Below, piece by piece: positions 26,564-34,779 of a DNA stretch of 64,000 bases. This DNA comes from Hoeflea sp. YIM 152468 (lineage in GTDB: Bacteria; Pseudomonadota; Alphaproteobacteria; Rhizobiales; Rhizobiaceae), in contig NZ_JARGET010000029.1 of assembly GCF_029210485.1 (NCBI RefSeq), positions 248,001 through 312,000 on the forward strand. The letters run 5' to 3'. The notes under the pieces were generated by a model. The model was not told the origin of the DNA. It made no database searches and saw only the letters and a program-made list of their open reading frames with translations. Within the stretch, counting starts at the first letter, position 1. The number at the start of each line of letters is the position of its first letter. Made by a program: the position numbers and the translations under genes.

Positions 26564-27913
26564 ATGACTTTGTCCGAGACCAGCGATGTAAAGGCCAATC
26601 GTCTTTCCAGCGCCGACTATGCCGATAATTTTTCCGATATCCATCCACCGTTGACTCCGCACGAAGCGCTTGTCGAAGCGGATCGCTGTTATTTCTGCTA
26701 CGACGCGCCCTGCATGACCGCCTGTCCGACGTCGATCGACATTCCGATGTTCATTCGCAAGATCCAGGCCGCCAACCCGGTCGGGTCTGCCAAAACGATC
26801 TTCGAAGAGAATATCATGGGCGGCATGTGCGCCCGCGTCTGCCCGACGGAAACGCTGTGCGAGGAAGCCTGTGTGCGCGAAATCGCCGAAGGCAAGCCGG
26901 TCAAGATCGGGCTGCTGCAGCGCTATGCCACCGACACCTTCATGGAACGCGAGCAACCGCACCCGTTTGCCCGCGCCGCATCGACGGGCAAGAAAGTCGC
27001 CGTCATCGGCGCCGGCCCGGCTGGCCTGTCCTGCGCCCACCGGCTGGCCAGTCTCGGTCATGATGTCGTTGTCTACGAAGCCCGCGAGAAAGCCGGCGGA
27101 CTCAACGAATATGGAATCGCCTCCTACAAGACCACCAATGATTTTGCGCAGGATGAAGTTGATTTCATCCTCCAGATCGGCGGCATCAGCATCGAGAATG
27201 GCAAGGCGTTGGGCCGCGATGTCACGCTTGACCAGCTGACCGCGGATTTCGATGCGGTGTTTCTTGGGTTGGGTTTGCCGGGCGTCAATGCGTTGGGGCT
27301 TGAGGGCGAGGACGCCGCAGGCGTTGTCGACGCCGTCGATTTCATCGGCGTGCTGCGTCAGGCAGAAGACCTGTCTCAACTTGAAATCGGCCGCCGTGTC
27401 GTCGTCATTGGCGGCGGCATGACCGCAATTGATGCCGCCATGCAGTCGAAGCTGCTCGGCGCCGAGGACGTCACCGTCGTCTACCGGCGCGGCCAGGAAT
27501 ACATGAACGCCTCGCTCTATGAGCAGGAGCTGGCTCAGACCCATGGCGTTGTCATACGGCACTGGCTGATGCCGAGCAGTCTGAACGTTTCCGGTGGCGT
27601 TCTGACCGGGATCACACTGGAAAAGACCGAGCTGGACACCGGCGGCAAGCTTGTCGGCACCGGCGAACTGGTTACCCTTGACGCCGATCAGGTGTTCAAG
27701 GCCATCGGCCAGACACCGGATGCCGGCCCGTTGGCCGGTGGTTCGATCGAGCTGGAAAAAGGCCGCATACGCGTTGGCGATGGTCGCCGCACGTCGCATC
27801 CGAAAGTCTGGGCCGGCGGTGATTGCATTGCCGGTGGCGAAGATCTCACCGTGGTCTCCGTCGAGGACGGCAAGACCGCTGCAGAAAGCATTCACAAAGC
27901 CCTGATGGCTTGA
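26564..27913 (+). CDS. preT: NAD(P)-dependent dihydropyrimidine dehydrogenase subunit PreT
   Basis: The 449-residue flavoprotein subunit passes electrons from a nicotinamide cofactor to PreA for reduction of uracil and thymine. Two N-terminal cysteine clusters (Cys42, 45, 50, 54 and Cys89, 93, 99, 103) bind iron-sulfur centres as in GltD-type proteins. Dinucleotide folds follow at VAVIGAGPAGLSCA and VVVIGGGMTAIDAA. I chose the ATG at 26564 because an AGGGGGG site lies five bases upstream; the in-frame ATG at 26549 lies before that site. preA follows 16 bases later. Confidence 0.93.
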   Translation: MTLSETSDVKANRLSSADYADNFSDIHPPLTPHEALVEADRCYFCYDAPCMTACPTSIDIPMFIRKIQAANPVGSAKTIFEENIMGGMCARVCPTETLCEEACVREIAEGKPVKIGLLQRYATDTFMEREQPHPFARAASTGKKVAVIGAGPAGLSCAHRLASLGHDVVVYEAREKAGGLNEYGIASYKTTNDFAQDEVDFILQIGGISIENGKALGRDVTLDQLTADFDAVFLGLGLPGVNALGLEGEDAAGVVDAVDFIGVLRQAEDLSQLEIGRRVVVIGGGMTAIDAAMQSKLLGAEDVTVVYRRGQEYMNASLYEQELAQTHGVVIRHWLMPSSLNVSGGVLTGITLEKTELDTGGKLVGTGELVTLDADQVFKAIGQTPDAGPLAGGSIELEKGRIRVGDGRRTSHPKVWAGGDCIAGGEDLTVVSVEDGKTAAESIHKALMA

Positions 27914-27929
27914 GAGAGGAAGAGATATC

Positions 27930-29240
27930 ATGGCTGATCTGTCCACCAATTTTCTCGGCATCAAATCCCCCAACCCGTTCTGGCTCGCATCTGCGCCGCC
28001 CACGGACAAGGCTTACAATGTCGAACGCGCATTCGAGGCCGGCTGGGGCGGCGTCGTCTGGAAGACCCTCGGTGAGGCCGGGCCTCCGGTCGTCAACGTC
28101 AATGGGCCGCGCTACGGCGCCATCTGGGGTCCCGACCGGCGGTTGCTCGGTCTCAACAACATCGAACTGATCACCGACCGGGATCTCGAAATCAACCTGC
28201 GCGAGATTGCCGAGGTCAAGAAACGCTGGCCCGACCGGGCGATGATCGTCTCGATCATGGTGCCGTGTGAGGAAGCCAGCTGGAAGGCGATCCTGCCCCG
28301 CGTCGAGGACACCGGCGCCGACGGCATCGAGCTCAATTTCGGATGCCCGCACGGCATGAGCGAGCGCGGCATGGGGGCGGCTGTCGGTCAGGTTCCCGAA
28401 TACATTCAGATGGTCGCTGAATGGTGCAAGCAATATTGCCGCCTGCCGGTGATCGTCAAGCTCACACCCAACATCACCGATGTGCGTTATCCGGCGCGGG
28501 CCGCAAAGGCCGGTGGCGCCGACGCGGTGTCACTGATCAACACCATTTCGTCGATTGTTTCGGTCGATCTCGACAGTTTTGCACCGATGCCAACGATTGA
28601 TGGCAAGGGCTCGCATGGCGGCTATTGCGGCCCCGCTGTCAAGCCGATCGCACTCAACATGGTCGCCGAAATTGCCCGCGATCCGGAAACCCGCGGCCTG
28701 CCGATCTCCGGAATCGGCGGTGTGCAGACCTGGCGCGACGCCGCCGAATTCATTGCGCTGGGCTGCGGCACGGTGCAGGTCTGCACCGCGGCCATGACCT
28801 ACGGCTTCAAGATCGTTGAGGAAATGACGCAAGGCCTGTCCGACTGGATGGACGAGAAAGGCTATGCCACCATCGCCGACTTCCAGGGCCGTGCGGTCCC
28901 AAATGTCACTGACTGGCAGTATCTCAACCTCAACTACATCACCAAGGCCCGGATCGATCAGGACCTGTGCATCAAATGCGGTCGCTGCCACATCGCCTGC
29001 GAGGACACCTCGCACCAGGCCATCACATCGATGGTTGACGGTGTGCGGCATTTCGAGGTGATGGACGACGAGTGCGTCGGCTGCAATCTCTGCGTCAATG
29101 TCTGTCCGGTCGATGACTGCATCACCATGGTCGAGATGACCGAGGGATCGGATCCCCGCACCGGCCGACCGATCGACCCGGATTACGCCAACTGGACCAC
29201 GCATCCGAACAATCCGATGGCCAAGCAGGCTGCCGAGTAA
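27930..29240 (+). CDS. preA: NAD(P)-dependent dihydropyrimidine dehydrogenase subunit PreA
   Basis: The 436-residue catalytic subunit reduces uracil or thymine on FMN. The N-terminal TIM barrel is of the dihydroorotate-dehydrogenase type (NPFWLASAPPTDKAYNVERA; ELNFGCPHGMSERGMG with the catalytic cysteine loop). Two C-terminal [4Fe-4S] motifs, CIKCGRCHIAC and CVGCNLCVNVC, link it to PreT. This is the first step of the reductive pyrimidine pathway completed by genes at 33.4-40.6 kb. Confidence 0.95.
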   Translation: MADLSTNFLGIKSPNPFWLASAPPTDKAYNVERAFEAGWGGVVWKTLGEAGPPVVNVNGPRYGAIWGPDRRLLGLNNIELITDRDLEINLREIAEVKKRWPDRAMIVSIMVPCEEASWKAILPRVEDTGADGIELNFGCPHGMSERGMGAAVGQVPEYIQMVAEWCKQYCRLPVIVKLTPNITDVRYPARAAKAGGADAVSLINTISSIVSVDLDSFAPMPTIDGKGSHGGYCGPAVKPIALNMVAEIARDPETRGLPISGIGGVQTWRDAAEFIALGCGTVQVCTAAMTYGFKIVEEMTQGLSDWMDEKGYATIADFQGRAVPNVTDWQYLNLNYITKARIDQDLCIKCGRCHIACEDTSHQAITSMVDGVRHFEVMDDECVGCNLCVNVCPVDDCITMVEMTEGSDPRTGRPIDPDYANWTTHPNNPMAKQAAE

Positions 29241-29262
29241 GCCAGCCAGACGAAGCAATCTG

Positions 29263-29296
29263 CAAAGGCCCTGTTTTTCGCAAAACAGGGCCTTTG
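29263..29296 (+). terminator. Strong stem-loop terminator after preA
   Basis: A 15-bp perfect stem (CAAAGGCCCTGTTTT with its complement) and a four-base loop lie 22 bases after the preA stop. The symmetric T/A stretches next to the loop suggest a terminator, possibly bidirectional; no long T run follows. Confidence 0.75.
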
Positions 29297-29392
29297 TCAT
29301 GTCCCGGGCGCGCGCCATGCACCGGTCAGTTGCCTGGCTGTGTCGGGATTGCTATCGTTCCGGAGCTGCAGCTCAATTGGCCGGGGGGTCCG

Positions 29393-29992
29393 ATGAGAAT
29401 TCCAACCGCACTGATCCTGATTGCCTGTCTTGTCCTCGCATCTTGCCAGACGATGTCGAAGGAAGAGTGCGCCGTTGCCGACTGGCGGGTGATCGGCGAG
29501 CAGGATGGCGCCAATGGCTACGCCCCGCAGGATCGCTTCGCCAGTCACGTCAAGGCCTGCACCAAGGCCGGCGTCACCGCCGATCAGACCCTCTGGTATC
29601 AGGGTTATCAGCAGGGTCTGCCGCGCTATTGCACGCCGCTTAACGGCCTGAGTGTCGGCAGCCAGGGCAAGGCCTATGCCAATGTCTGCCCTCTCGAGCT
29701 GGAGCCGGGGTTTCGTGAAGGCTACGACCTTGGACGTCTGCAGCATCAGAAGAAAAGCCAACTCGGCAGTCTCCAATCGCGCATTCGCGGCATTGAACAG
29801 GACATTCGTGACGATGAAACCCTGATCAGCGCCGGCACCGATGACCGCCGCACCATCGAGCGCCGGATCGACGACAACCGCTGGAAAATTCGCGACCTGG
29901 AGCGGGATATGGGCCGGCTGCAATCAGATCTGCGTCGTATCGAACGCGACATGGATGATTTTCGCTACAGCTATGCGCCGGTGTCGCAATGA
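29393..29992 (+). CDS. DUF2799 domain lipoprotein
   Basis: The 199-residue protein has a lipoprotein signal peptide ending in LASC (Cys17). A DUF2799-type domain with DWRVIGEQDGANGY and Y-Q-G-Y-Q-Q-G-L-P-R-Y-C follows, then a charged coiled coil of about 70 residues (RIRGIEQDIRDDETL onward). The ATG at 29393 is preceded by GGGGGG. It is probably tethered to the inner face of the outer membrane. Its function is unknown, and the preA terminator separates it from the pyrimidine genes. Confidence 0.85.
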   Translation: MRIPTALILIACLVLASCQTMSKEECAVADWRVIGEQDGANGYAPQDRFASHVKACTKAGVTADQTLWYQGYQQGLPRYCTPLNGLSVGSQGKAYANVCPLELEPGFREGYDLGRLQHQKKSQLGSLQSRIRGIEQDIRDDETLISAGTDDRRTIERRIDDNRWKIRDLERDMGRLQSDLRRIERDMDDFRYSYAPVSQ

Positions 29993-30093
29993 TGACAGGT
30001 CAGCCGCCGATCCTGCTCGACACCGATGCTGATGCGATCGTGCAGCCGTGGACCAACAAAGTGATTCAGCAGCGCGGATTTACGTCCGGTTGA
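29989..30093 (+). CDS. Possible 34-residue peptide or gene remnant overlapping the lipoprotein stop
   Basis: An ATGATGA junction starts a 34-codon frame inside the lipoprotein stop codon. The peptide (PPILLDTDADAIVQPWTNKV in its middle) looks like the N-terminus of a longer globular protein that stops early. No domain is recognised. It may be a degraded gene start or chance. Confidence 0.25.
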   Translation: MMTGQPPILLDTDADAIVQPWTNKVIQQRGFTSG

Positions 30094-30140
30094 CCTGGTT
30101 TCGCCAGACCCGGCTGCCTGCAGCGAAATCATTCACCGCG

Positions 30141-30899
30141 TCATGCCGCACGCTCTTCACCCCGATCTCTTGAGCCGAGACTGCGCATCGCCAACGGATT
30201 GAGCCCGTAGCTGCGCTTGAACGCCCGGGCAAATCCCTCGGCGGAATCGTAACCATAGCGCCGTGCCACTGCGTCGACACGATCGCCCTTCTGCAGGTCC
30301 TGGCGAGCCAGAACGAGCCGCCATCTGCGCAGATAGGCCGCCGGCGTTTCGCCCACGATCGTCAGAAACGTTTCCGAGAACCGGCTCAGCGAGAGACCGG
30401 CGATCTCCGCCAGGTCATCATTGCGCCAGGGCCGGCCCGGACTTTCATGAATGGCAACGATGGCCCGGCTGAGCCGCGGCTCGGAGAGACCGGCAAGCAG
30501 GCCCGGCTCTGTCGAGCCAGCCTCGATCTGGGCTCTGAGCAGACGCACGATCAGCACTTCTCCCAGCCGGTTGACGACGGAAGCGGAGCCGCAACGGGCC
30601 GCCTCGAATTCCTGGCACATGATGTTGACCAGGCTCGCGGTTTCCGGATCCGCAGACAGCGGATACCCGAATCTGTCAGGCAATGCCGCCAGCAGCGGGT
30701 TGGATGCACCGCCCCAATCGACTTCAGCCGCAAACACCACCCGGCCCGCATCCAACCCGGCCCCAAGGCCGGGTCGTCCGAACCAGACCTGCGCGGCAAC
30801 ACCTTCGTGGTCTGCGATCACCACCAGTGTAGCGGCGGGCAACGCCGCCGGCTTCACCTGCAGTGCGAACCGTTCCATCAGCGTGGTCAGTCGATCCAT
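30141..30899 (-). CDS. AraC-family regulator with N-terminal cupin-type domain
   Basis: The 252-residue protein has an N-terminal AraC/cupin_6-like ligand domain (about 1-130) and a C-terminal double helix-turn-helix (DDLAEIAGLSLSRFSETFLT and VDAVARRYGYDSAEGFARAF). It is divergent from a peroxiredoxin-like gene 113 bases away, a common regulator-target arrangement, so it likely controls that gene. Confidence 0.88.
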   Translation of the reverse strand: MDRLTTLMERFALQVKPAALPAATLVVIADHEGVAAQVWFGRPGLGAGLDAGRVVFAAEVDWGGASNPLLAALPDRFGYPLSADPETASLVNIMCQEFEAARCGSASVVNRLGEVLIVRLLRAQIEAGSTEPGLLAGLSEPRLSRAIVAIHESPGRPWRNDDLAEIAGLSLSRFSETFLTIVGETPAAYLRRWRLVLARQDLQKGDRVDAVARRYGYDSAEGFARAFKRSYGLNPLAMRSLGSRDRGEERAA

Positions 30900-31011
30900 G
30901 ACGGCAACTCCGGTGTTATGGTCAGATTATTTGGCGTTTACGGATAATAACTCCGCTATTGTGGCGTCGCAATCCCTGCTCATGCAATTTCCGCTTTGAA
31001 AGGCCTCCCCG

Positions 31012-31548
31012 ATGCTCATGCCTCGCCAGAAAACCCCCGACCTGAAATTGCCAACGCTCGCTCACGGCGATTTCGACCTTTCCGCCGACGCGTCCGAGCG
31101 CGGCACCATCATCTGTTTTTACCGCGGCTTGCACTGCCCGATCTGCGCCACCTACCTGACCGAATTGCAAAAGCGCACAGCCGATTTCGCCGAGCGCGGC
31201 GTGGCCACCATCGCGATCAGCTCGGATGGCCAGGAGCGGACACGGCAGATGGCTGAAAAGATTGGCGCGGACACTTTGCGCTTCGGTTACGATTTGTCCT
31301 TGGCCAAGGCCCGCGAATGGGGGCTTTATATCTCCACCTCGCGTGGCAAGACCTCAATCGGCATCGAGGAACCGGCACTGTTTTCCGAACCCGGCCTGTT
31401 CATGGTGACCCCGCAGCAGACACTGTTTTATGCGTCCGTGCAGACCATGCCGTTTGTCCGTCCGCATTTCTCCGAACTGGTCGGCGCACTCGATTTCGCC
31501 ATCAAGAATGATTATCCGGCACGCGGCGAATACACCGGCGCCGTATAG
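31012..31548 (+). CDS. AhpC/TSA-family peroxiredoxin-like protein
   Basis: The 178-residue thioredoxin-fold protein has an FYRGLHCPICATYL motif. This gives a CxxC-type arrangement (C-P-I-C) in place of the usual VCP peroxidatic site, so it may be a thiol oxidoreductase or atypical peroxiredoxin. An AAAGG site precedes the ATG; a second in-frame ATG lies two codons on. The divergent AraC gene is its likely regulator. Confidence 0.85.
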   Translation: MLMPRQKTPDLKLPTLAHGDFDLSADASERGTIICFYRGLHCPICATYLTELQKRTADFAERGVATIAISSDGQERTRQMAEKIGADTLRFGYDLSLAKAREWGLYISTSRGKTSIGIEEPALFSEPGLFMVTPQQTLFYASVQTMPFVRPHFSELVGALDFAIKNDYPARGEYTGAV

Positions 31549-31779
31549 CGGGATGCCGGGCTGATCAGCCAAATCGCCTTGATCGACATGCCAGGAGAGC
31601 GCCCCGGCGCTCTCCACCGGCTCACCCGCCTACCCCCCGCGCTCTCGCAGCACCAGACACGCATCCGGGTTTCTTGCTTTATGAGCTTGCATCACTTCAG
31701 ATGACAGCGACCAAGCCCAATCGCCGCGTTGATTGCGCGCCATCAAGGACCGAGCGGCGCAGCCACGAAGGAGACACGC

Positions 31780-32538
31780 ATGAGCATCGATTTGACCGGC
31801 AAGACCGCCCTGATCACCGGCGCAAGCCGCGGCATTGGCGAAGCGGCAAGCCGCATCCTCGCCGGCTACGGCGCCAATGTGGTGCTGGCGGCCCGGTCAA
31901 CCGGCGACACCGCGCGGATTGCCGCCGAGATCGGCGGCCAGGCGCTGGCGGTCACCTGTGATGTCGCACGCTATGCCGATGTCGACACTGCCGTCAAAAA
32001 GGCAGTCGAGCAGTTTGGCAGTCTCGATATCCTGGTCAACAATGCCGGTGTGATCGATCCCATCGCCCGGCTCGCCGAGTCGGACCCCGAAGCCTGGGGG
32101 CAAATTGTCGATATCAATTTCAAGGGCGTCTATCACGGATTGCGGGCAGCCATTCCGGTGATGAAGAAAAACGGTAGCGGCGTGATCATCAACATGTCCT
32201 CAGGCGCTGCCACCGGCGCACTCGAGGGCTGGAGCCACTATTGCGCCACCAAGGCCGGCGTCCTGTCGCTGACCCGCTGCGCTCATGTGGAAAACGCCGC
32301 CGACAACATCCGGGTTGTTGGCCTCTCGCCCGGAACCGTTGCCACCAGCATGCAGCGCTCGATCCGGGATTCCGGCGTCAATCCGGTCAGCCAACTCGAC
32401 TGGGCCAGGCACATCACGCCCGAATGGGTGGGAGAGGCTATCGCCTGGCTGAGCACCGACGCAGCGCGCGGCCATGATGGCGGCGACTTCTCGCTCAGGA
32501 CCGAGGAAGCCCGCCGCGCCGTCGGCCTGATCGACTGA
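31780..32538 (+). CDS. SDR-family oxidoreductase
   Basis: The 252-residue classical SDR has TGASRGIG at about 14-21, NNAGVIDP, the catalytic serine in INMSSGAATG and YCATKAG. I chose the ATG at 31780, five bases after GAAGGAGA. The C-terminus (ARGHDGGDFSLRTEEARRAV) is of the FabG-like type without clear substrate clues. It converges on rutR. Confidence 0.88.
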   Translation: MSIDLTGKTALITGASRGIGEAASRILAGYGANVVLAARSTGDTARIAAEIGGQALAVTCDVARYADVDTAVKKAVEQFGSLDILVNNAGVIDPIARLAESDPEAWGQIVDINFKGVYHGLRAAIPVMKKNGSGVIINMSSGAATGALEGWSHYCATKAGVLSLTRCAHVENAADNIRVVGLSPGTVATSMQRSIRDSGVNPVSQLDWARHITPEWVGEAIAWLSTDAARGHDGGDFSLRTEEARRAVGLID

Positions 32539-32560
32539 CGGCAACCTGGCCATCAGGCGA

Positions 32561-33277
32561 TCAGAAGCTGCGCACGCGTGGCCCGGAATCGGGTTTGACT
32601 TGCGGCCGCAACCCATCGAGGAACAGGGTCTCGAGATATCTTGCCGCGTCCTCGAACCGGCCTTCTGCGCCACGATCAGGCCCGAGCACGACCTGCACCT
32701 GGGCATCGAAATCGGCGTAATGCTGGGTTGTTGACCAGATCGAGAAAATCAGATGCCGGGGGTCGACCGAATTGATCTGCCCGGCCTTCATCCAGCCTCG
32801 CAAGACCTCGGCCTTTTCATCGACCAGCGGCTTGAGGTCGCTTTCCAGCAAGCGTTTGATGCGCGGCGCGCCTTGCAGAATCTCGTTGGCAAACAAGCGG
32901 CTTTCGCGCGGGAAGTCACGCGCCATCTCGAGCTTGCGGCGGATGTAGGATCGCAGTTCCGGCAACGGATCGCCGGCAGGATTCAATTCCCGCAACGGCT
33001 CGAGCCAGGTATCGAGCAGCCTGGCAATCAGCGCCTCGTATATATCCTGCTTGCGCCGGAAATAATAAAGCAGGTTCGGTTTCGACATGCCCGCATGGTC
33101 GGCAATCTGATCGATCGTGGCGCCGCGAAAACCGTGCGCCGAAAATGATTCAAGAGCTGCATCGAGGATGCGCGCCTCGTTTTCCTTCTGGATGCGCGTC
33201 TTGCGCTGGGTCTCTGTGGCCCGTGCTTTCAAGTGCAGCGCTCCATGTTGCCCTTTCGATCGATCCTGAGCCGTCAC
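32561..33277 (-). CDS. rutR: TetR-family regulator RutR-like, pyrimidine catabolism
   Basis: The 238-residue protein has a TetR helix-turn-helix (ATIDQIADHAGMSKPNLLYYF) and the C-terminal YcdC/RutR-type domain (FPRESRLFANEILQGAPRIK; FSIWSTTQHYADFDAQV). Escherichia coli RutR binds uracil and represses pyrimidine-degradation genes. This gene is divergent from the beta-alanine-type aminotransferase of the same pathway. A 17-bp motif shared with the preT promoter lies in the 171-base gap. The first 30 residues are a basic extension. Confidence 0.9.
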   Translation of the reverse strand: MTAQDRSKGQHGALHLKARATETQRKTRIQKENEARILDAALESFSAHGFRGATIDQIADHAGMSKPNLLYYFRRKQDIYEALIARLLDTWLEPLRELNPAGDPLPELRSYIRRKLEMARDFPRESRLFANEILQGAPRIKRLLESDLKPLVDEKAEVLRGWMKAGQINSVDPRHLIFSIWSTTQHYADFDAQVQVVLGPDRGAEGRFEDAARYLETLFLDGLRPQVKPDSGPRVRSF

Positions 33278-33338
33278 TTCAGCTCGCTTTTGGACAACGC
33301 CGAATTGGCCTTGACCGGGTGATTGGCCCTGCTAGAGT

Positions 33339-33355
33339 TTTATCAAACAGTCAAG
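33339..33355 (-). promoter_or_regulatory. Candidate RutR operator, copy 3 (between rutR and the aminotransferase gene)
   Basis: Read on the minus strand, CTTGACTGTTTGATAAA matches the preT copy at 26450 at 14 of 17 positions. A weaker look-alike (TTGACC then TGAT) lies at 33310-33326 on the plus strand. The site could serve both divergent promoters. Confidence 0.55.
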
Positions 33356-33448
33356 AATTTCGTAACACAGCTTGCATGTGGAAATAAAGCCTTCGAATTG
33401 GCACTTGACCCACGATAGGGAACCCATGCGTCAGGAGGCGCGTCAACC

Positions 33449-34777
33449 ATGTCAAACCGGCTCAACACATCCCCCAATGACCTTCGGGCCTTCTGGATGC
33501 CGTTTACCGCCAACCGCCAGTTCAAACAGAACCCGCGCATGCTGGTCGGCGCCAGGGATATGCACTTCACAGCCTCCGATGGCCGCCAGATCCTGGACGG
33601 CACCGCCGGCCTGTGGTGCGTCAATGCCGGACACTGCCGCCCCAAGATCACCGAGGCCATTGCCCAGCAGGCTGGCGAGCTGGATTACGCACCCGCGTTC
33701 CAGATGGGTCACCCCAAGGCGTTTGAGCTGGCCAACCGTCTGGTCGACATTGCACCCGATGGCATGAACCATGTGCTGTTTACCAATTCCGGATCTGAAT
33801 CGGTCGAGACTGCGCTGAAGGTGGCGCTGGCCTATCACCGCACCAAAGGCAACGGCTCCCGCACCCGCCTGATCGGGCGTGAGCGCGGCTATCACGGCGT
33901 CAATTTCGGCGGCATCTCGGTCGGCGGCATCGTCTCCAACCGCAAGATGTTCGGCACGTTGCTGACCGGCGTCGACCATATGCCACACACCCACCTGCCG
34001 GCCCAGAACGCGTTTACCAGGGGTCAGCCCGAGCATGGTGGCGACATCGCTTCCGAACTCGAGCGCATCGTCACCTTGCACGACGCCTCGACCATCGCCG
34101 CTGTCATTGTCGAGCCGGTCGCAGGCTCCACCGGGGTCCTGATCCCGCCGAAGGGCTACCTCAAGAAACTGCGCGAGATCTGCACCAAGCATGGCATCCT
34201 GCTGATTTTCGACGAGGTCATCACTGGCTTCGGCCGCCTTGGCTCCCCCTTTGCCGCCCAGCATTACGATGTCATGCCGGACATGATCACCTCGGCCAAG
34301 GGCCTGACCAACGGCGTCATTCCGATGGGCGCGGTCTTTGTCACCTCCGAGATCCACGACGCCTTCATGCAAGGCCCCGAGCACATGATCGAGTTCTTCC
34401 ACGGCTACACCTATTCCGGCAATCCGATCGCCTCCGCAGCGGCGCTTGCCACGCTCGACACCTACAAGGAAGAAGGCCTGCTCACCCGCGCCGCCGACAT
34501 CGCGCCCTACTGGGAAGAGCAGTTGCATTCGCTGAAGGATTGCCCGCATGTCATCGACATTCGCAACACCGGCCTGATCGGCGCCATCGAGCTCGATCCG
34601 ATTGCCGGCGAACCGACCAAGCGCGCCTTCTCGGCCTTCCTCAAGGCCTATGATGACGGATTGCTGATCCGCACCACCGGCGACATCATTGCGCTCTCGC
34701 CGCCCCTGATCATCACCAGGGACCAGATCGACGAATTGTTCGAAAAACTGCGCAATGTTCTCGAAGGAGGTGCGTAA
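33449..34777 (+). CDS. Omega-amino acid:pyruvate (beta-alanine) aminotransferase
   Basis: This 442-residue class III PLP enzyme probably converts beta-alanine to malonate semialdehyde. The PLP lysine is Lys284 in TSAKGLTNGV, with the ring-contacting Asp255 in IFDEVITGFGR. The N-terminal FWMPFTANRQFK and GLWCVNAGHCRPKI segments are typical of omega-APT enzymes. AGGAGG precedes the ATG. It is first in the catabolic operon, and its end overlaps the ribosome-binding site of the next gene. Confidence 0.92.
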   Translation: MSNRLNTSPNDLRAFWMPFTANRQFKQNPRMLVGARDMHFTASDGRQILDGTAGLWCVNAGHCRPKITEAIAQQAGELDYAPAFQMGHPKAFELANRLVDIAPDGMNHVLFTNSGSESVETALKVALAYHRTKGNGSRTRLIGRERGYHGVNFGGISVGGIVSNRKMFGTLLTGVDHMPHTHLPAQNAFTRGQPEHGGDIASELERIVTLHDASTIAAVIVEPVAGSTGVLIPPKGYLKKLREICTKHGILLIFDEVITGFGRLGSPFAAQHYDVMPDMITSAKGLTNGVIPMGAVFVTSEIHDAFMQGPEHMIEFFHGYTYSGNPIASAAALATLDTYKEEGLLTRAADIAPYWEEQLHSLKDCPHVIDIRNTGLIGAIELDPIAGEPTKRAFSAFLKAYDDGLLIRTTGDIIALSPPLIITRDQIDELFEKLRNVLEGGA

Positions 34778-34779
34778 CC

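Noticed and set aside
26435-28009. Open frame of 524 codons antisense to preT
   Set aside because: preT has two iron-sulfur cysteine clusters and two dinucleotide folds on the plus strand; the antisense frame is a codon-bias shadow.
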